Assembly (NCBI GenBank): GCA_002471345.1
Contig: DKPS01000226.1
Coordinates: forward strand, 1-60,359
Length of the DNA stretch: 60,359 bases
Direction of reading: 5' to 3'
From: Saprospiraceae bacterium UBA7328
GTDB lineage: Bacteria; Bacteroidota; Bacteroidia; Chitinophagales; Saprospiraceae
A model generated the notes under the pieces. The model saw only the letters and a program-made list of their open reading frames with translations. It did not search any database and was not told the origin of the DNA. Position numbers and translations under genes: made by a program. Shown here piece after piece: positions 48,993 to 57,181 of this stretch. Each line of letters begins with the position of its first letter. The first letter of the stretch is position 1.

Positions 48993-49516
48993 GATGTATA
49001 ATTTTTGAATTTTGTTTTAATTGTATTTTTTATTCTGTACACTTTCACATTGATCTGATTTGCACTCATGCCAGTGATCTTAGCTATCTCGATATTCTTA
49101 TATCCATCCAGATATATAGTGGCTATCATTCTATCTATTTCATCTAATGTTTTTATGATAAGATACAGTAGTTCATGATGTTCTTTAGCATCTTTTTCTT
49201 CTTGCTTATTCAGAATAGAATCGTCCAATTCTGAAGTGAATGAACTTTTATCTTTCTTTCTAAATGTCAACACTGTATTCAGTGATACTTTGTATAACCA
49301 AGTGCTAAAGGCGGATTGACCTCTAAAATTTTTAGAAGATTTCCAAGTCTGGAGAAGTACTTCTTGTTTTACATCTTCCAGTTCATCCCGATTGTCCACA
49401 TACAATCCCAGAACTTTGTGTATAATGCCCTCATGAGCATGTATTTTTTTGATAAACTCATTTTCTATTCCTGTCGCCAAAGTCAACTTTCTATTGTGAT
49501 TTCCTAGTAAGTACAT
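48989..49516 (-). CDS. ECF RNA polymerase sigma factor
   Basis: This 175-residue sigma factor has region 2 (DELEDVKQEVLLQTWKSSKNFRGQSAFSTWLYKVSLNTVLTF, about residues 40-80) and region 4 (LDEIDRMIATIYLDGYKNIEIAKITGMSANQINVKVYRIKNTIK near the C-terminus). It probably reads an alternative promoter set together with its partner membrane protein. The initial 15 residues are not conserved family sequence. It is the second such sigma/membrane cassette in the window. Confidence 0.92.
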   Translation of the reverse strand: MYLLGNHNRKLTLATGIENEFIKKIHAHEGIIHKVLGLYVDNRDELEDVKQEVLLQTWKSSKNFRGQSAFSTWLYKVSLNTVLTFRKKDKSSFTSELDDSILNKQEEKDAKEHHELLYLIIKTLDEIDRMIATIYLDGYKNIEIAKITGMSANQINVKVYRIKNTIKTKFKNYTS

Positions 49517-49703
49517 TTTAAAATGAAAAAATTACAGCAGATATGATTTTTTTATAAAAAGATTGATCCAATAACTAATCATTGTTAGGTACTTTATAAG
49601 AAATGATGTAAGTCAATATTCGTATTGATTACCGTCATCAGTATTATTAGTTAAATGCACAACATTTGAAGAATTAATCACAACAATTAACAGAAATTCT
49701 CAA

Positions 49704-50240
49704 ATGAAAAATTATTGTAATTCTCTCATTTTATTAATACTGATAGCTTTTTTGGGTTCGTGCTCTATTAACACTTGGAGCGATTTTGATCATACCGTAG
49801 AAAAAGGTGAGTATAATACCTATAAAATGTTTCAGCATGATTCAGACCTAGAGTTTGGTACTAATCCTATAAATAAAATTAGAATTGAAAACGCTGTTAA
49901 GTCTGGTCTTAAAAGTATTGGACTTTCTCCTTCCGATAGCCCTGATTTACTCGTGAAGTATTTTGTGAAGTTGGATAGAAAGGAATTTATTGAGAGGTGT
50001 AATGATACTTATGAAAACTATGAGGGTGGCGGATATTGTATAGATAGGGTCGTTCACTATGAACAAGGGACCTTAGTGTTAGATATGATAGATGTAGCGG
50101 ACAACAGAATTATTTTCCATGGTGTGGCTGAAGGAGCTCCATTAGATAAAGCTTCTGACCCAGATAAAAAGATCAATAGAATGGTTAATAAGTTAGTAGC
50201 AGATTTCGAGAAATATAGAAATGAGTATTTAATGAATTAA
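49704..50240 (+). CDS. DUF4136-type lipoprotein
   Basis: This 178-residue protein starts with a lipoprotein signal (SLILLILIAFLGSC). The rest has features of the DUF4136 family. These are WSDFDHTVEKGEYNTYKMFQ, then NKIRIENAVKSGLKSIGLSPSDSPDLLVKYFVKL and a final ADNRIIFHGVAEGAPL plus NRMVNKLVADF. These proteins are common outer-membrane-associated lipoproteins of unknown function. It is monocistronic, between the ECF pair and the damaged two-component genes. Confidence 0.8.
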   Translation: MKNYCNSLILLILIAFLGSCSINTWSDFDHTVEKGEYNTYKMFQHDSDLEFGTNPINKIRIENAVKSGLKSIGLSPSDSPDLLVKYFVKLDRKEFIERCNDTYENYEGGGYCIDRVVHYEQGTLVLDMIDVADNRIIFHGVAEGAPLDKASDPDKKINRMVNKLVADFEKYRNEYLMN

Positions 50241-50271
50241 AAATTGTAGCATGTAGGGGTTATGATGTATT

Positions 50272-50906
50272 TTAAATCAAGTCCCAGTCCATGACTTTCT
50301 TTATCATTCCCACTGAATTCTGTACGTCCATTTTTACAAATAAATTTCTTTTATGCGTGGCTACAGTATTAGTACTCAGAAATAGTTTGTCAGCAATTTC
50401 CTGAGTCGTAAATTCTTTAGCAATAAGTTTTATTACTTCTAGTTCTCTTTTAGTAATCTTGGGAAGATCACCAGGTTTTGCAACAGGCTTTTCTGATAAG
50501 CTCTCAATCATTTTAGCAGTAAGATTGGAACTCAATATTTTCTTTCCTTGATAGGCATCTTTAATACCTTGAATGAGTACTTCTTTGCTAGAATTTTTAA
50601 GTAAATAGCCGATAGCCCCTTTTTTGAATATGGATGTAATAATACTTCCTTCGTCATTAGTTGTAAGCATTAATATTTTCAAGTTTGGATAAGACTTAGA
50701 AGCATGCATAGTGGTCTCTAAGCCGTCCATTACCGGCATTTGAAGATCTGTAGAAGAACATCTACATCATTGTTACTAAGAAACTCTGGTACCTCTAGAC
50801 CATTTGAAGCCGTACCTATGACCTTTAAATGTTTGTCTTGTGAAAGTATAGCCTTGATGCCATCCAACAAGATTTGGTGGTCATCAGCAAGAAGTATTTT
50901 TATCAT
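50272..50906 (-). pseudogene. NarL/LuxR-type response regulator with frameshift
   Basis: Reading from ATG at 50906 gives MIKILLADDHQILLDGIKA and later SNNDVDVLL, the front of a receiver domain, before one base appears to be lost near 50749-50752. After the shift the sequence resumes DLQMPVMDGLETT and runs through the rest of the receiver (LMLTT, KKGAIGYLLKNS). It ends with a complete LuxR helix-turn-helix (ITKRELEVIKLIAKEFTTQEIADKLFLSTNTVATHKRNLF). The usual phospho-acceptor D would lie exactly at the break. The start overlaps the kinase stop as ATGA. Restored length is about 211 residues, normal for the family. Confidence 0.85.
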
Positions 50907-52798
50907 GATATTTCGTTTTCTGTGTTGGAATCGCTTTCTATTCTTTGAAGTGGAACATTTATAGTTACTAATGTTCCAGCACCTGGCCGGCTGTCTATCT
51001 CATAATTTCCACCTACATAGCCGGTTCTGAATTCTATACTTTTTAGACCCATTCCTTTTTCGGAGTCTATTTGTTCTATATCAAAGCCCTTTCCGTCGTC
51101 CTCAATAGTTAGATTGAGCCACTCATCACTGTAAGTTAACTGTAACAACACCTCATCGGCTTGAGCATATTTTACTATATTATTTAGGAGCTCTTGTACT
51201 ATGCGAAAGAGCATCACATTTGTGTTGTCATTCAAAAGCTTATCAGAGCCATAAACTAAAAACTGAGCATCAAAAGGATGAGTCATGTCCATTTTAGTAA
51301 TCAAATCTTCAAGGGCCTTTCTTAAACCAAGTTTTTTAAGAGCTTGAGGCATCATCTTGTGGGCAATTTTTCTTACTTCACTACAGGCTTCGTCTATCAT
51401 ATCACTAGCCGTATTGTAAATCCTAGTGGTCCCCTTATTGTCAAAATCAATTTTAAGAGTACTGATCTTCGCTTTCAAAGTAGATAGAAGATTACCAAGA
51501 CCATCATGTAAATCTCTAGCAATTCTAGACCTTTCTTTTTCCTGACCATCCAGCATTGATCTCATAGATATTATCTGTTGTTCTTGTTTAGCTTCAGTTA
51601 ACAATAGTTGATTTGCCTTTATTCTGTTTTGATAAAATAGCACTCCAATGATTAGTGCTGATAGCAGGACTCCAATTGAAAATACCAATAAATTCACTTG
51701 TCTTTCTTTTTTACTATTAATAATCTCTTCTTCAAGTAGTCGGTTTCTTAGCCTTTCTCTTTCATATTGAATTTTCATATCAGCTAGAGCCTCAAGGCTA
51801 GATTCGCTCAGTTTATATTCCTCATATATAGTTTTTTGATCCCACAGAATTTGATAGGCTTGACGAAATTCATCAAGAAGGAGATGCTTTCTTCGCTGTG
51901 CATCCATGATCGTGTACATGAATCCATCGCTGTCAGTAACTCCTGGTATAGCCAAAGCACGATCTAATAATCCTTGCGAACTTGAAACACCAATCTTTTC
52001 TAAATTTTGAACTAATAAGGTGGTGTCTTTACCATTTTCTGCAGCTTCATATATTAGTGAAGCCATATTGATAAGAGACTCAGCAGCTCCTATGTTATTA
52101 ACCTTTATCCTCTATTCATAGGACTCAATGTAGTTCTCAAGTGCCAAATTGTAATTTCCCATGAGTCTCGAACATTGTCCTAACCCAACATAAATTCTAG
52201 CAATGTCTATTGGTGCTCTAGGTATTTCTGATAATCTGAAATCCAGAGCTCTGTTATACTTAGCTATGGCCTTTTCAGGTTGTCCATTCATGTAATCACA
52301 TATTGCCCAATTGTTAAGAATGGCAGCCTGTCTTTCTTTATTTGACGTTTCTACATATAAATCAAATCCTTGTTGATACGCTTTTTCACTTTCTTCAAAA
52401 GACTCATAATTCATAAGAATCGCTCCTTTGGTATCATAGACTTTACCTAGCCCATTTTTATCATTGATTGAGTTGAAGAATAAAACGGCACTATCCAAAT
52501 AAGCAGTTTTTAAATTCATTTTATCATAGTCATGGCACCAAGCTGCTCTATGAAAAGCACGGCCTATTAGACGAGGGGAATTGAGTTTTTTTGCTAAAGA
52601 AATTGCTCGATATGAATATTCTACAGCATCATTTCCATTATAAAGTATATAAGCGATTTTTATATAGGTCTCACATTTAAGACTATCATCTGGCATGGTT
52701 TCCACTACTTGTATCAGACTATCCAATACATCTATAGTATAATTCTCAGAAGGATGTGCTAAAATGAAAAAGAGGATGTAAATCAATTTTTTGAACAT
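50903..52798 (-). pseudogene. TPR sensor histidine kinase with in-frame TAG
   Basis: Two segments, 52115-52798 and 50903-52111, share one frame and form a kinase of about 630 residues. The front has a signal-like start and tetratricopeptide repeats (EKAYQQGFDLYVETSN, EKAIAKYNRALD). Past the stop it resumes RIKVNNIGAAESLINMASLI and continues to a transmembrane segment (LLVFSIGVLLSALIIGVLF), HisKA_3 (ERSRIARDLHDGLGNLLSTL) and an ATPase domain (ELLNNIVKYAQ, DDGKGFD, GMGLKSIEFR). A single TAG at 52112-52114 breaks it, probably a former CAG. It is the partner of the frameshifted regulator. Confidence 0.87.
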
Positions 52799-53083
52799 AT
52801 CCTAAGTTACTATGTCTTTGTCGATTTTTATGTCTGGACTTTGGGAATAGTGAGTCATAATGCTTTTAGTCTAAGAATATGTAGCAAAGTTAGATGACAA
52901 CATGACTGAATGGTATAGTTCAATTCTATGATTTTATTCCTCACACAATTGTGTAATGCTTTTAGTAGAAAAGGATGATTTTAAGAAATCATGGTTTTGG
53001 GTGTAGCCTCACCATACATTTCTAAGTGAACTTTGTGTCATCAGAAATAATCTGATAAGCTTGTAAATCAAAAACTAAAAGTT

Positions 53084-53590
53084 TTGGAAAACCAAGAAAC
53101 ACTTTCAGTATCACGTCTTCAAAGAATTCGAGATCAAGGCTATTTTGAGGAAACCCAAGACGAACTAATAGCAATGGCTTATGGCAATAGATTCGCTTAT
53201 ATACTCTGCACTGGAATGTTAACTCTTGGTGTTTTAAGTGGGAGTATATTGATCCTCTCTACTATCATGTGCATAGTCACATTGACATTGGTGCTGCCAT
53301 ATCATCCTTTTGACCATGTCTATAATATGCTTATAGCCAATGGGAAAGACAAACTAGAATTACCGCCAAGATCACCTCAAATAAAATTTGCTTACGGCAT
53401 AAAGGCTATTTGGATAGGACAAATTATTTGTTTGTTTGCGACAGGTCTCTATTCTGTGGCTTTCCTGATGGGATGTTTATTGGTAGTTCTGATGCTTATA
53501 GTAAGTATAACTGATTTGTGTCTATTTTCTGTGATTTACAATTCTTTTTTCCTAAAGGATTCTTCAAAAACCGACTATTCAATTTCTTAA
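53084..53590 (+). CDS. DUF4395 membrane protein
   Basis: This 168-residue protein fits DUF4395, a family of small membrane proteins. The frame starts with TTG (ENQETLSVSRLQRIRDQGYF); no ATG lies near the start. Four hydrophobic segments follow, with the family phrase LPYHPFDHVYNMLIANG near residue 73 and PPRSPQIKFAYGIKAI near 97. No function is known to me, though relatives often lie near sulfur or redox genes. It is first of the group DUF4395, small ORF, cyclase fusion and mddA-like gene, all on the same strand. Confidence 0.8.
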   Translation: MENQETLSVSRLQRIRDQGYFEETQDELIAMAYGNRFAYILCTGMLTLGVLSGSILILSTIMCIVTLTLVLPYHPFDHVYNMLIANGKDKLELPPRSPQIKFAYGIKAIWIGQIICLFATGLYSVAFLMGCLLVVLMLIVSITDLCLFSVIYNSFFLKDSSKTDYSIS

Positions 53591-53600
53591 ATAAGAAACC

Positions 53601-53717
53601 ATGAGACAGTTATTAAAGCCATTCTTTTCCTATTTCTCGATATACCACTTGTTCCTCTGGAGAGGCCACTTGCCTGATAGCACAATCATCGCAGATTACT
53701 TGAATAATAAATTATAA
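53601..53717 (+). CDS. Possible 38-residue protein
   Basis: This short frame (ATG at 53601, TAA at 53715-53717) lies 10 bases after DUF4395 and 5 bases before the cyclase fusion start. The product is aromatic and basic at the front (MRQLLKPFFSYFSIYHLFLW), and its back half is ordinary sequence. It resembles no family I know. Its tight fit between two genes favours translation, but it could be chance. It could also regulate translation of the fusion gene. Confidence 0.35.
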   Translation: MRQLLKPFFSYFSIYHLFLWRGHLPDSTIIADYLNNKL

Positions 53718-53722
53718 AGAGT

Positions 53723-55096
53723 ATGTGCCATAAAGTGACTTATGCTGGAATAAATCAAGAGGTTTCAAATGATGATGCCTTCAATACGTTATTGGATGTC
53801 TCTATTGAGAATCAAATTCCTCATCTTCATGAATGCGGAGGTCAAGGCAATTGTACCACATGCAGGGTAAGGGTGATTAATGGTATGCAAAACCTGACAT
53901 CAAAGACCTAAAAGGAAAAGATCGTATCCCAAGCTAGAAAATGGGATCCTACAATCCGCTTAGCATGTCAAGCTTGTGTGAAAGGAGATGTGGAGATACA
54001 AAGATTAATTTGGTCAAATGGCGAGGTGAATCAACTTCAAAAAGAACTTGCTCCTGAAGGTAGAGCCGAAGAACGTCCAATCGCAATTCTATTCTGTGAT
54101 TTAAGGAACTACACGAGCATGTCATCTAAGAACTTGACATTTGACATGGCATTTATGCTGAATCGGTTCTACACTGCATTAGGCGAACCAATTTTGATGA
54201 ATAATGGAATTATTTATCAGTATGTTGGTGATGAGATAATTGGAGTTTTTGGAACAACTGGAGGTACTAAAGAGAAGAATTGTACTGATGCAATTAGAGC
54301 AGCTCTTGGAATGCAATATGCCCTGGATTTATTGAATAAGACAGAGCTTCGGGATTTTAATATCACTTTAAAATCTGGAATTGGTGTAAACTTCGGTAGA
54401 GCATATGTCGGACATTTAGGTCATCCAACTCATCGGCAATTTTCTGTAATTGGTGATCCTGTAAATGTGGCAAGTAGGATTCAAGGACAAACCAAATTGA
54501 ATGGAGTAAATATTCTTATTTCTAAATCAGTAAGAGATAGCATCAAAAACAATCCGATAATGATTGGTGAATCTTTTGATGCTGACTTAGCTGGTATAGA
54601 AGAGACAGCTGAACTCTATGAGCTTATTGGATTCAAGGATATGGACCTTCAGCTAGAATTGCAAGCCTCTCTGAATTTGATGTTGGATGATGAAGATAAG
54701 TTTGCGGCATTATTCTATAACAATGTCTTTAAGATTGCTCCTCAAGCTAGAGCTTTGTTCAGAAGGAATATGACTGATCAAGGAAGATTGCTTACACATA
54801 TGTTAGGAGGTATTGTTTATTCACTTTCTAGACCACAACATCTGACCACAGGGCTTAAGAAATTAGGTGAAAGTCATGTCAAATATGGAGTGAAATTAGA
54901 GCATTATCCTGTTGTCAAACAAGCAATGCTCGAGACCATTGATATGACCTTAGGGGAGAACAAAACGGAAAAGACCATGGATGCATGGAATGCTGCCCTG
55001 GATTTTGTCATAGATGCTATGCAGAATGCCGCGAAAGCTATAGATATGAGAGAAACATCAATCAATGAGCAACAAGAAATAAAACAGGCTTCATAG
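53723..55096 (+). pseudogene. 2Fe-2S ferredoxin / class III cyclase / globin fusion, in-frame TAA
   Basis: One frame of about 457 residues with three domains is broken by one TAA at 53909-53911. The ferredoxin part has HECGGQGNCTTCRV (C38, C44, C47) and, after the stop, RLACQAC for the fourth ligand. The cyclase domain has the metal aspartates in FCDLRNYTSM and VGDEIIGVFG, then GVNFGRAYVGHLG and IGDPVNVASRI. The C-terminal globin domain has ALFYNNVFKIAPQARALF, QGRLLTHMLGGIV and the proximal-histidine block ESHVKYGVKLEHYPVV. This suggests a cAMP or cGMP synthase sensing redox state and a heme ligand. The 53978 ATG might still give the cyclase-globin part. Confidence 0.85.
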
Positions 55097-55146
55097 GGAA
55101 GAACTGAAACATTTATTATATTTTATATATCTAAAATTCAAAACGA

Positions 55147-55878
55147 ATGAAAGCAATCACATTCATTTATGGTATTATCGCTTACTTCATATTCTTTGCT
55201 ACTTTTTTATATGCAGCAGGATTTATGGGAAATCTATTGGTTCCAAAAGACATTGATACAGGCCCTGAGACTAGCATGACATCTGCTCTCATTATTAATG
55301 CTCTTTTGTTGTCTGTTTTTGCTGTCCAACATAGTCTCATGGCTCGACCAGCATTCAAGGAATGGTGGGTTAAATTAGTAGGTAAAGCGGGAGAACGTAG
55401 TACATATGTATTGTTCTCTAGTTTGGCACTTATTCTCCTTTTTTGGAAATGGCAGCCTATTAAATCAACAATATGGGAAGTTGAGAATGAAACATTGAGA
55501 CTGGTCTTGACAGGAGTGTTTTTAGTTGGGCTATTAGTTGTATTGCTTTCTACTTTTATGATAAACCATTTCAGCCTTTTTGGTCTAAAGCAAGTTTATC
55601 AGAATATGATGAATCAAAAAGAAACAGAAGAGCCTTTTACAACTCGATTCTTTTATGCATTTGTAAGGCACCCCATTATGCTCGGTTTTTTGATTATGTT
55701 ATGGGCTGTCCCTACCATGACCTTAGGCCACCTATTCTTTTCAATAGGAAGTACTCTTTACATATTTATTGCCGTGAAATATCTAGAAGAAAAAGACTTA
55801 AGAAATATGATTGGAAAGAAATATGAGGACTATCAGAAAAAGGTCCCTATGTTGATTCCATTCATTGGATGGAAATAA
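55147..55878 (+). CDS. mddA: Methanethiol S-methyltransferase-like membrane enzyme
   Basis: This 243-residue protein has five or six membrane segments and resembles MddA, which methylates methanethiol to dimethyl sulfide using S-adenosylmethionine. Telling phrases are AVQHSLMARPAFKEWWVK near residue 59, ERSTYVLFSSLALILLFWKW near 82 and INHFSLFGLKQV near 139. The AdoMet-binding end FVRHPIMLGFLI and EEKDLRNMIGKKYEDYQKKV is shared with isoprenylcysteine methyltransferases and NnrU. Substrate remains an inference. It is the last gene of the DUF4395/cyclase group and precedes a strong terminator. Confidence 0.78.
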   Translation: MKAITFIYGIIAYFIFFATFLYAAGFMGNLLVPKDIDTGPETSMTSALIINALLLSVFAVQHSLMARPAFKEWWVKLVGKAGERSTYVLFSSLALILLFWKWQPIKSTIWEVENETLRLVLTGVFLVGLLVVLLSTFMINHFSLFGLKQVYQNMMNQKETEEPFTTRFFYAFVRHPIMLGFLIMLWAVPTMTLGHLFFSIGSTLYIFIAVKYLEEKDLRNMIGKKYEDYQKKVPMLIPFIGWK

Positions 55879-55885
55879 ATAGAAG

Positions 55886-55917
55886 GTGTCGAGCATATAA
55901 AGTGTTCGACACTTTTT
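55886..55917 (+). terminator. Intrinsic terminator after mddA
   Basis: GTGTCGA (55886-55892) pairs with TCGACAC (55906-55912), followed by TTTTT. It ends the DUF4395-cyclase-mddA transcript. Confidence 0.8.
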
Positions 55918-56027
55918 AGTAAAAGAGAGGAGTCAGATGTTGGTTAAATTGTCATTGTTATGTAAGTTCATATAAATATTTATATAGCGGCATTTTCCTG
56001 TTGCTTACCATTGTAAGCCCAATATTT

Positions 56028-56510
56028 ATGACACCCACATACCAGAGAATATGTGCATTGCTTCAGAGTCAAAATCTTCGTTTTGAGGAAATCCATCATA
56101 TAGCCACGCCGACATCTATTGATTCTGCAAAGATTAGAGGGGATGATCTATCTCAAGGTGCAAAGGCTATATTGTATAAAGTACAGGATGGATTTTCATT
56201 ATTCGTTTTTGCTGCTGATAAAAGAATGAATCCAAAATTGATAAAGGATCACTTTAAGTCCAAGGGAAAGAAAGCAAAAAAGACTCGATTTGCATCTAAT
56301 GAAGAATTGAAGGACTTGACAGGACTAGTTCCAGGATCTGTACCACCTTTTGGAAGACCTATATTAGACTTTGACCTCTATATTGATCCTTCTTTATTGG
56401 AAAATGAAATCATTGCTTTTAATGCAGGTTCAATTACCGATTCTATTAAAATGAGTCTTTCTGACTACATTGATGTGAGCAGAGGAGAGGTCTTTACATT
56501 TTGCGACTGA
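56028..56510 (+). CDS. YbaK/EbsC-type aminoacyl-tRNA deacylase
   Basis: This protein of 160 residues belongs to the YbaK/ProX fold. Typical segments are YQRICALLQSQNLRFEEIHH, DLSQGAKAILYK, FAADKRMNPK and TGLVPGSVPPFGRP, with an invariant lysine in GAKAILYK. Such enzymes remove wrongly attached amino acids from tRNA, such as Cys or Ala from tRNA-Pro. I chose the ATG at 56028; the upstream TTG at 56001 adds nine residues of little support. It stands alone, pointing to the Lrp regulator. Confidence 0.87.
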   Translation: MTPTYQRICALLQSQNLRFEEIHHIATPTSIDSAKIRGDDLSQGAKAILYKVQDGFSLFVFAADKRMNPKLIKDHFKSKGKKAKKTRFASNEELKDLTGLVPGSVPPFGRPILDFDLYIDPSLLENEIIAFNAGSITDSIKMSLSDYIDVSRGEVFTFCD

Positions 56511-56605
56511 TTCTCTTTTCTATTCTTGATATTAATGATCAAAATTGGTTAGGAAGCGGATTTTTCGATACCAATATATGAGAGTACTGTTAACTTGACA
56601 TCTCC

Positions 56606-57040
56606 TCAGATTGCCTTTTTACTTTTTACTAAATCATCTAAAATGATGCTGGTCTTAGAAATGCCATATTCCGCAATTCTATCCAATAAAGAAACCAAAT
56701 GCTGATTATTACGGAGATGTGCAGTCATAATCACACAATCTTCACCCGTAACCAGAAAACAGGACTGAATTTCTGGGAATGAATCAAGTGAATTTAGAAA
56801 TGAGGCTCGTTTACCTAAACCATATTTTACAGTAATGATAGCTTTGATATCAATACCTAACTTTTCCTCATTTAGTGCTATTGTGTAGCCTTCTATAATG
56901 CCTTCACTTTCCATGCTCTGTATTCTTTGTGCTACAGCCGGAGCAGTAAGTCCTATTGCTTTGCCAATTTTAGCAAAGGACATTCGAGCATTGGTTTTGA
57001 GTAGGGAAATGATTTCTATATTAAAACTATCAATTTTCAT
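56606..57040 (-). CDS. Lrp/AsnC-family transcriptional regulator
   Basis: This 144-residue protein has an N-terminal helix-turn-helix (ISLLKTNARMSFAKIGKAIGLTAPAVAQRIQSMESEGIIEGY, residues 10-51) and a RAM effector domain (residues 65-140, with SCFLVTGEDCVIMTAHL). Family members bind an amino acid and switch oligomeric state. It is transcribed away from the decarboxylase at 57182 across a 141-base gap, so it most likely controls that gene and itself. The effector is unknown. Confidence 0.92.
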   Translation of the reverse strand: MKIDSFNIEIISLLKTNARMSFAKIGKAIGLTAPAVAQRIQSMESEGIIEGYTIALNEEKLGIDIKAIITVKYGLGKRASFLNSLDSFPEIQSCFLVTGEDCVIMTAHLRNNQHLVSLLDRIAEYGISKTSIILDDLVKSKKAI

Positions 57041-57132
57041 AATCGAAAGATAAATATCAAAAATAATACATAATCAATAGTTATAATGATATAATAGATA
57101 TAAATACAAAGTGCTTTAATTTTTATGCTTTG

Positions 57133-57140
57133 TATGTTTG
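57133..57140 (+). promoter_or_regulatory. Bacteroidota-type -7 element upstream of decarboxylase
   Basis: TATGTTTG fits TAnnTTTG and lies 42 bases before the start codon at 57182. It lies in the shared gap with the Lrp gene, which also contains an AT-rich stretch suited to Lrp-type binding. Confidence 0.5.
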
Positions 57141-57181
57141 TAAGTGTTAATTAGAAAGTAATACGAATAGCTATACGAATT

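Noticed and set aside
39725..53911. Reassignment of a stop codon, or selenocysteine at TGA
   Set aside because: The three internal stops are TGA, TAG and TAA, so no single codon reassignment explains them, and normal genes here end with all three. I saw no selenocysteine-type hairpin next to the TGA.
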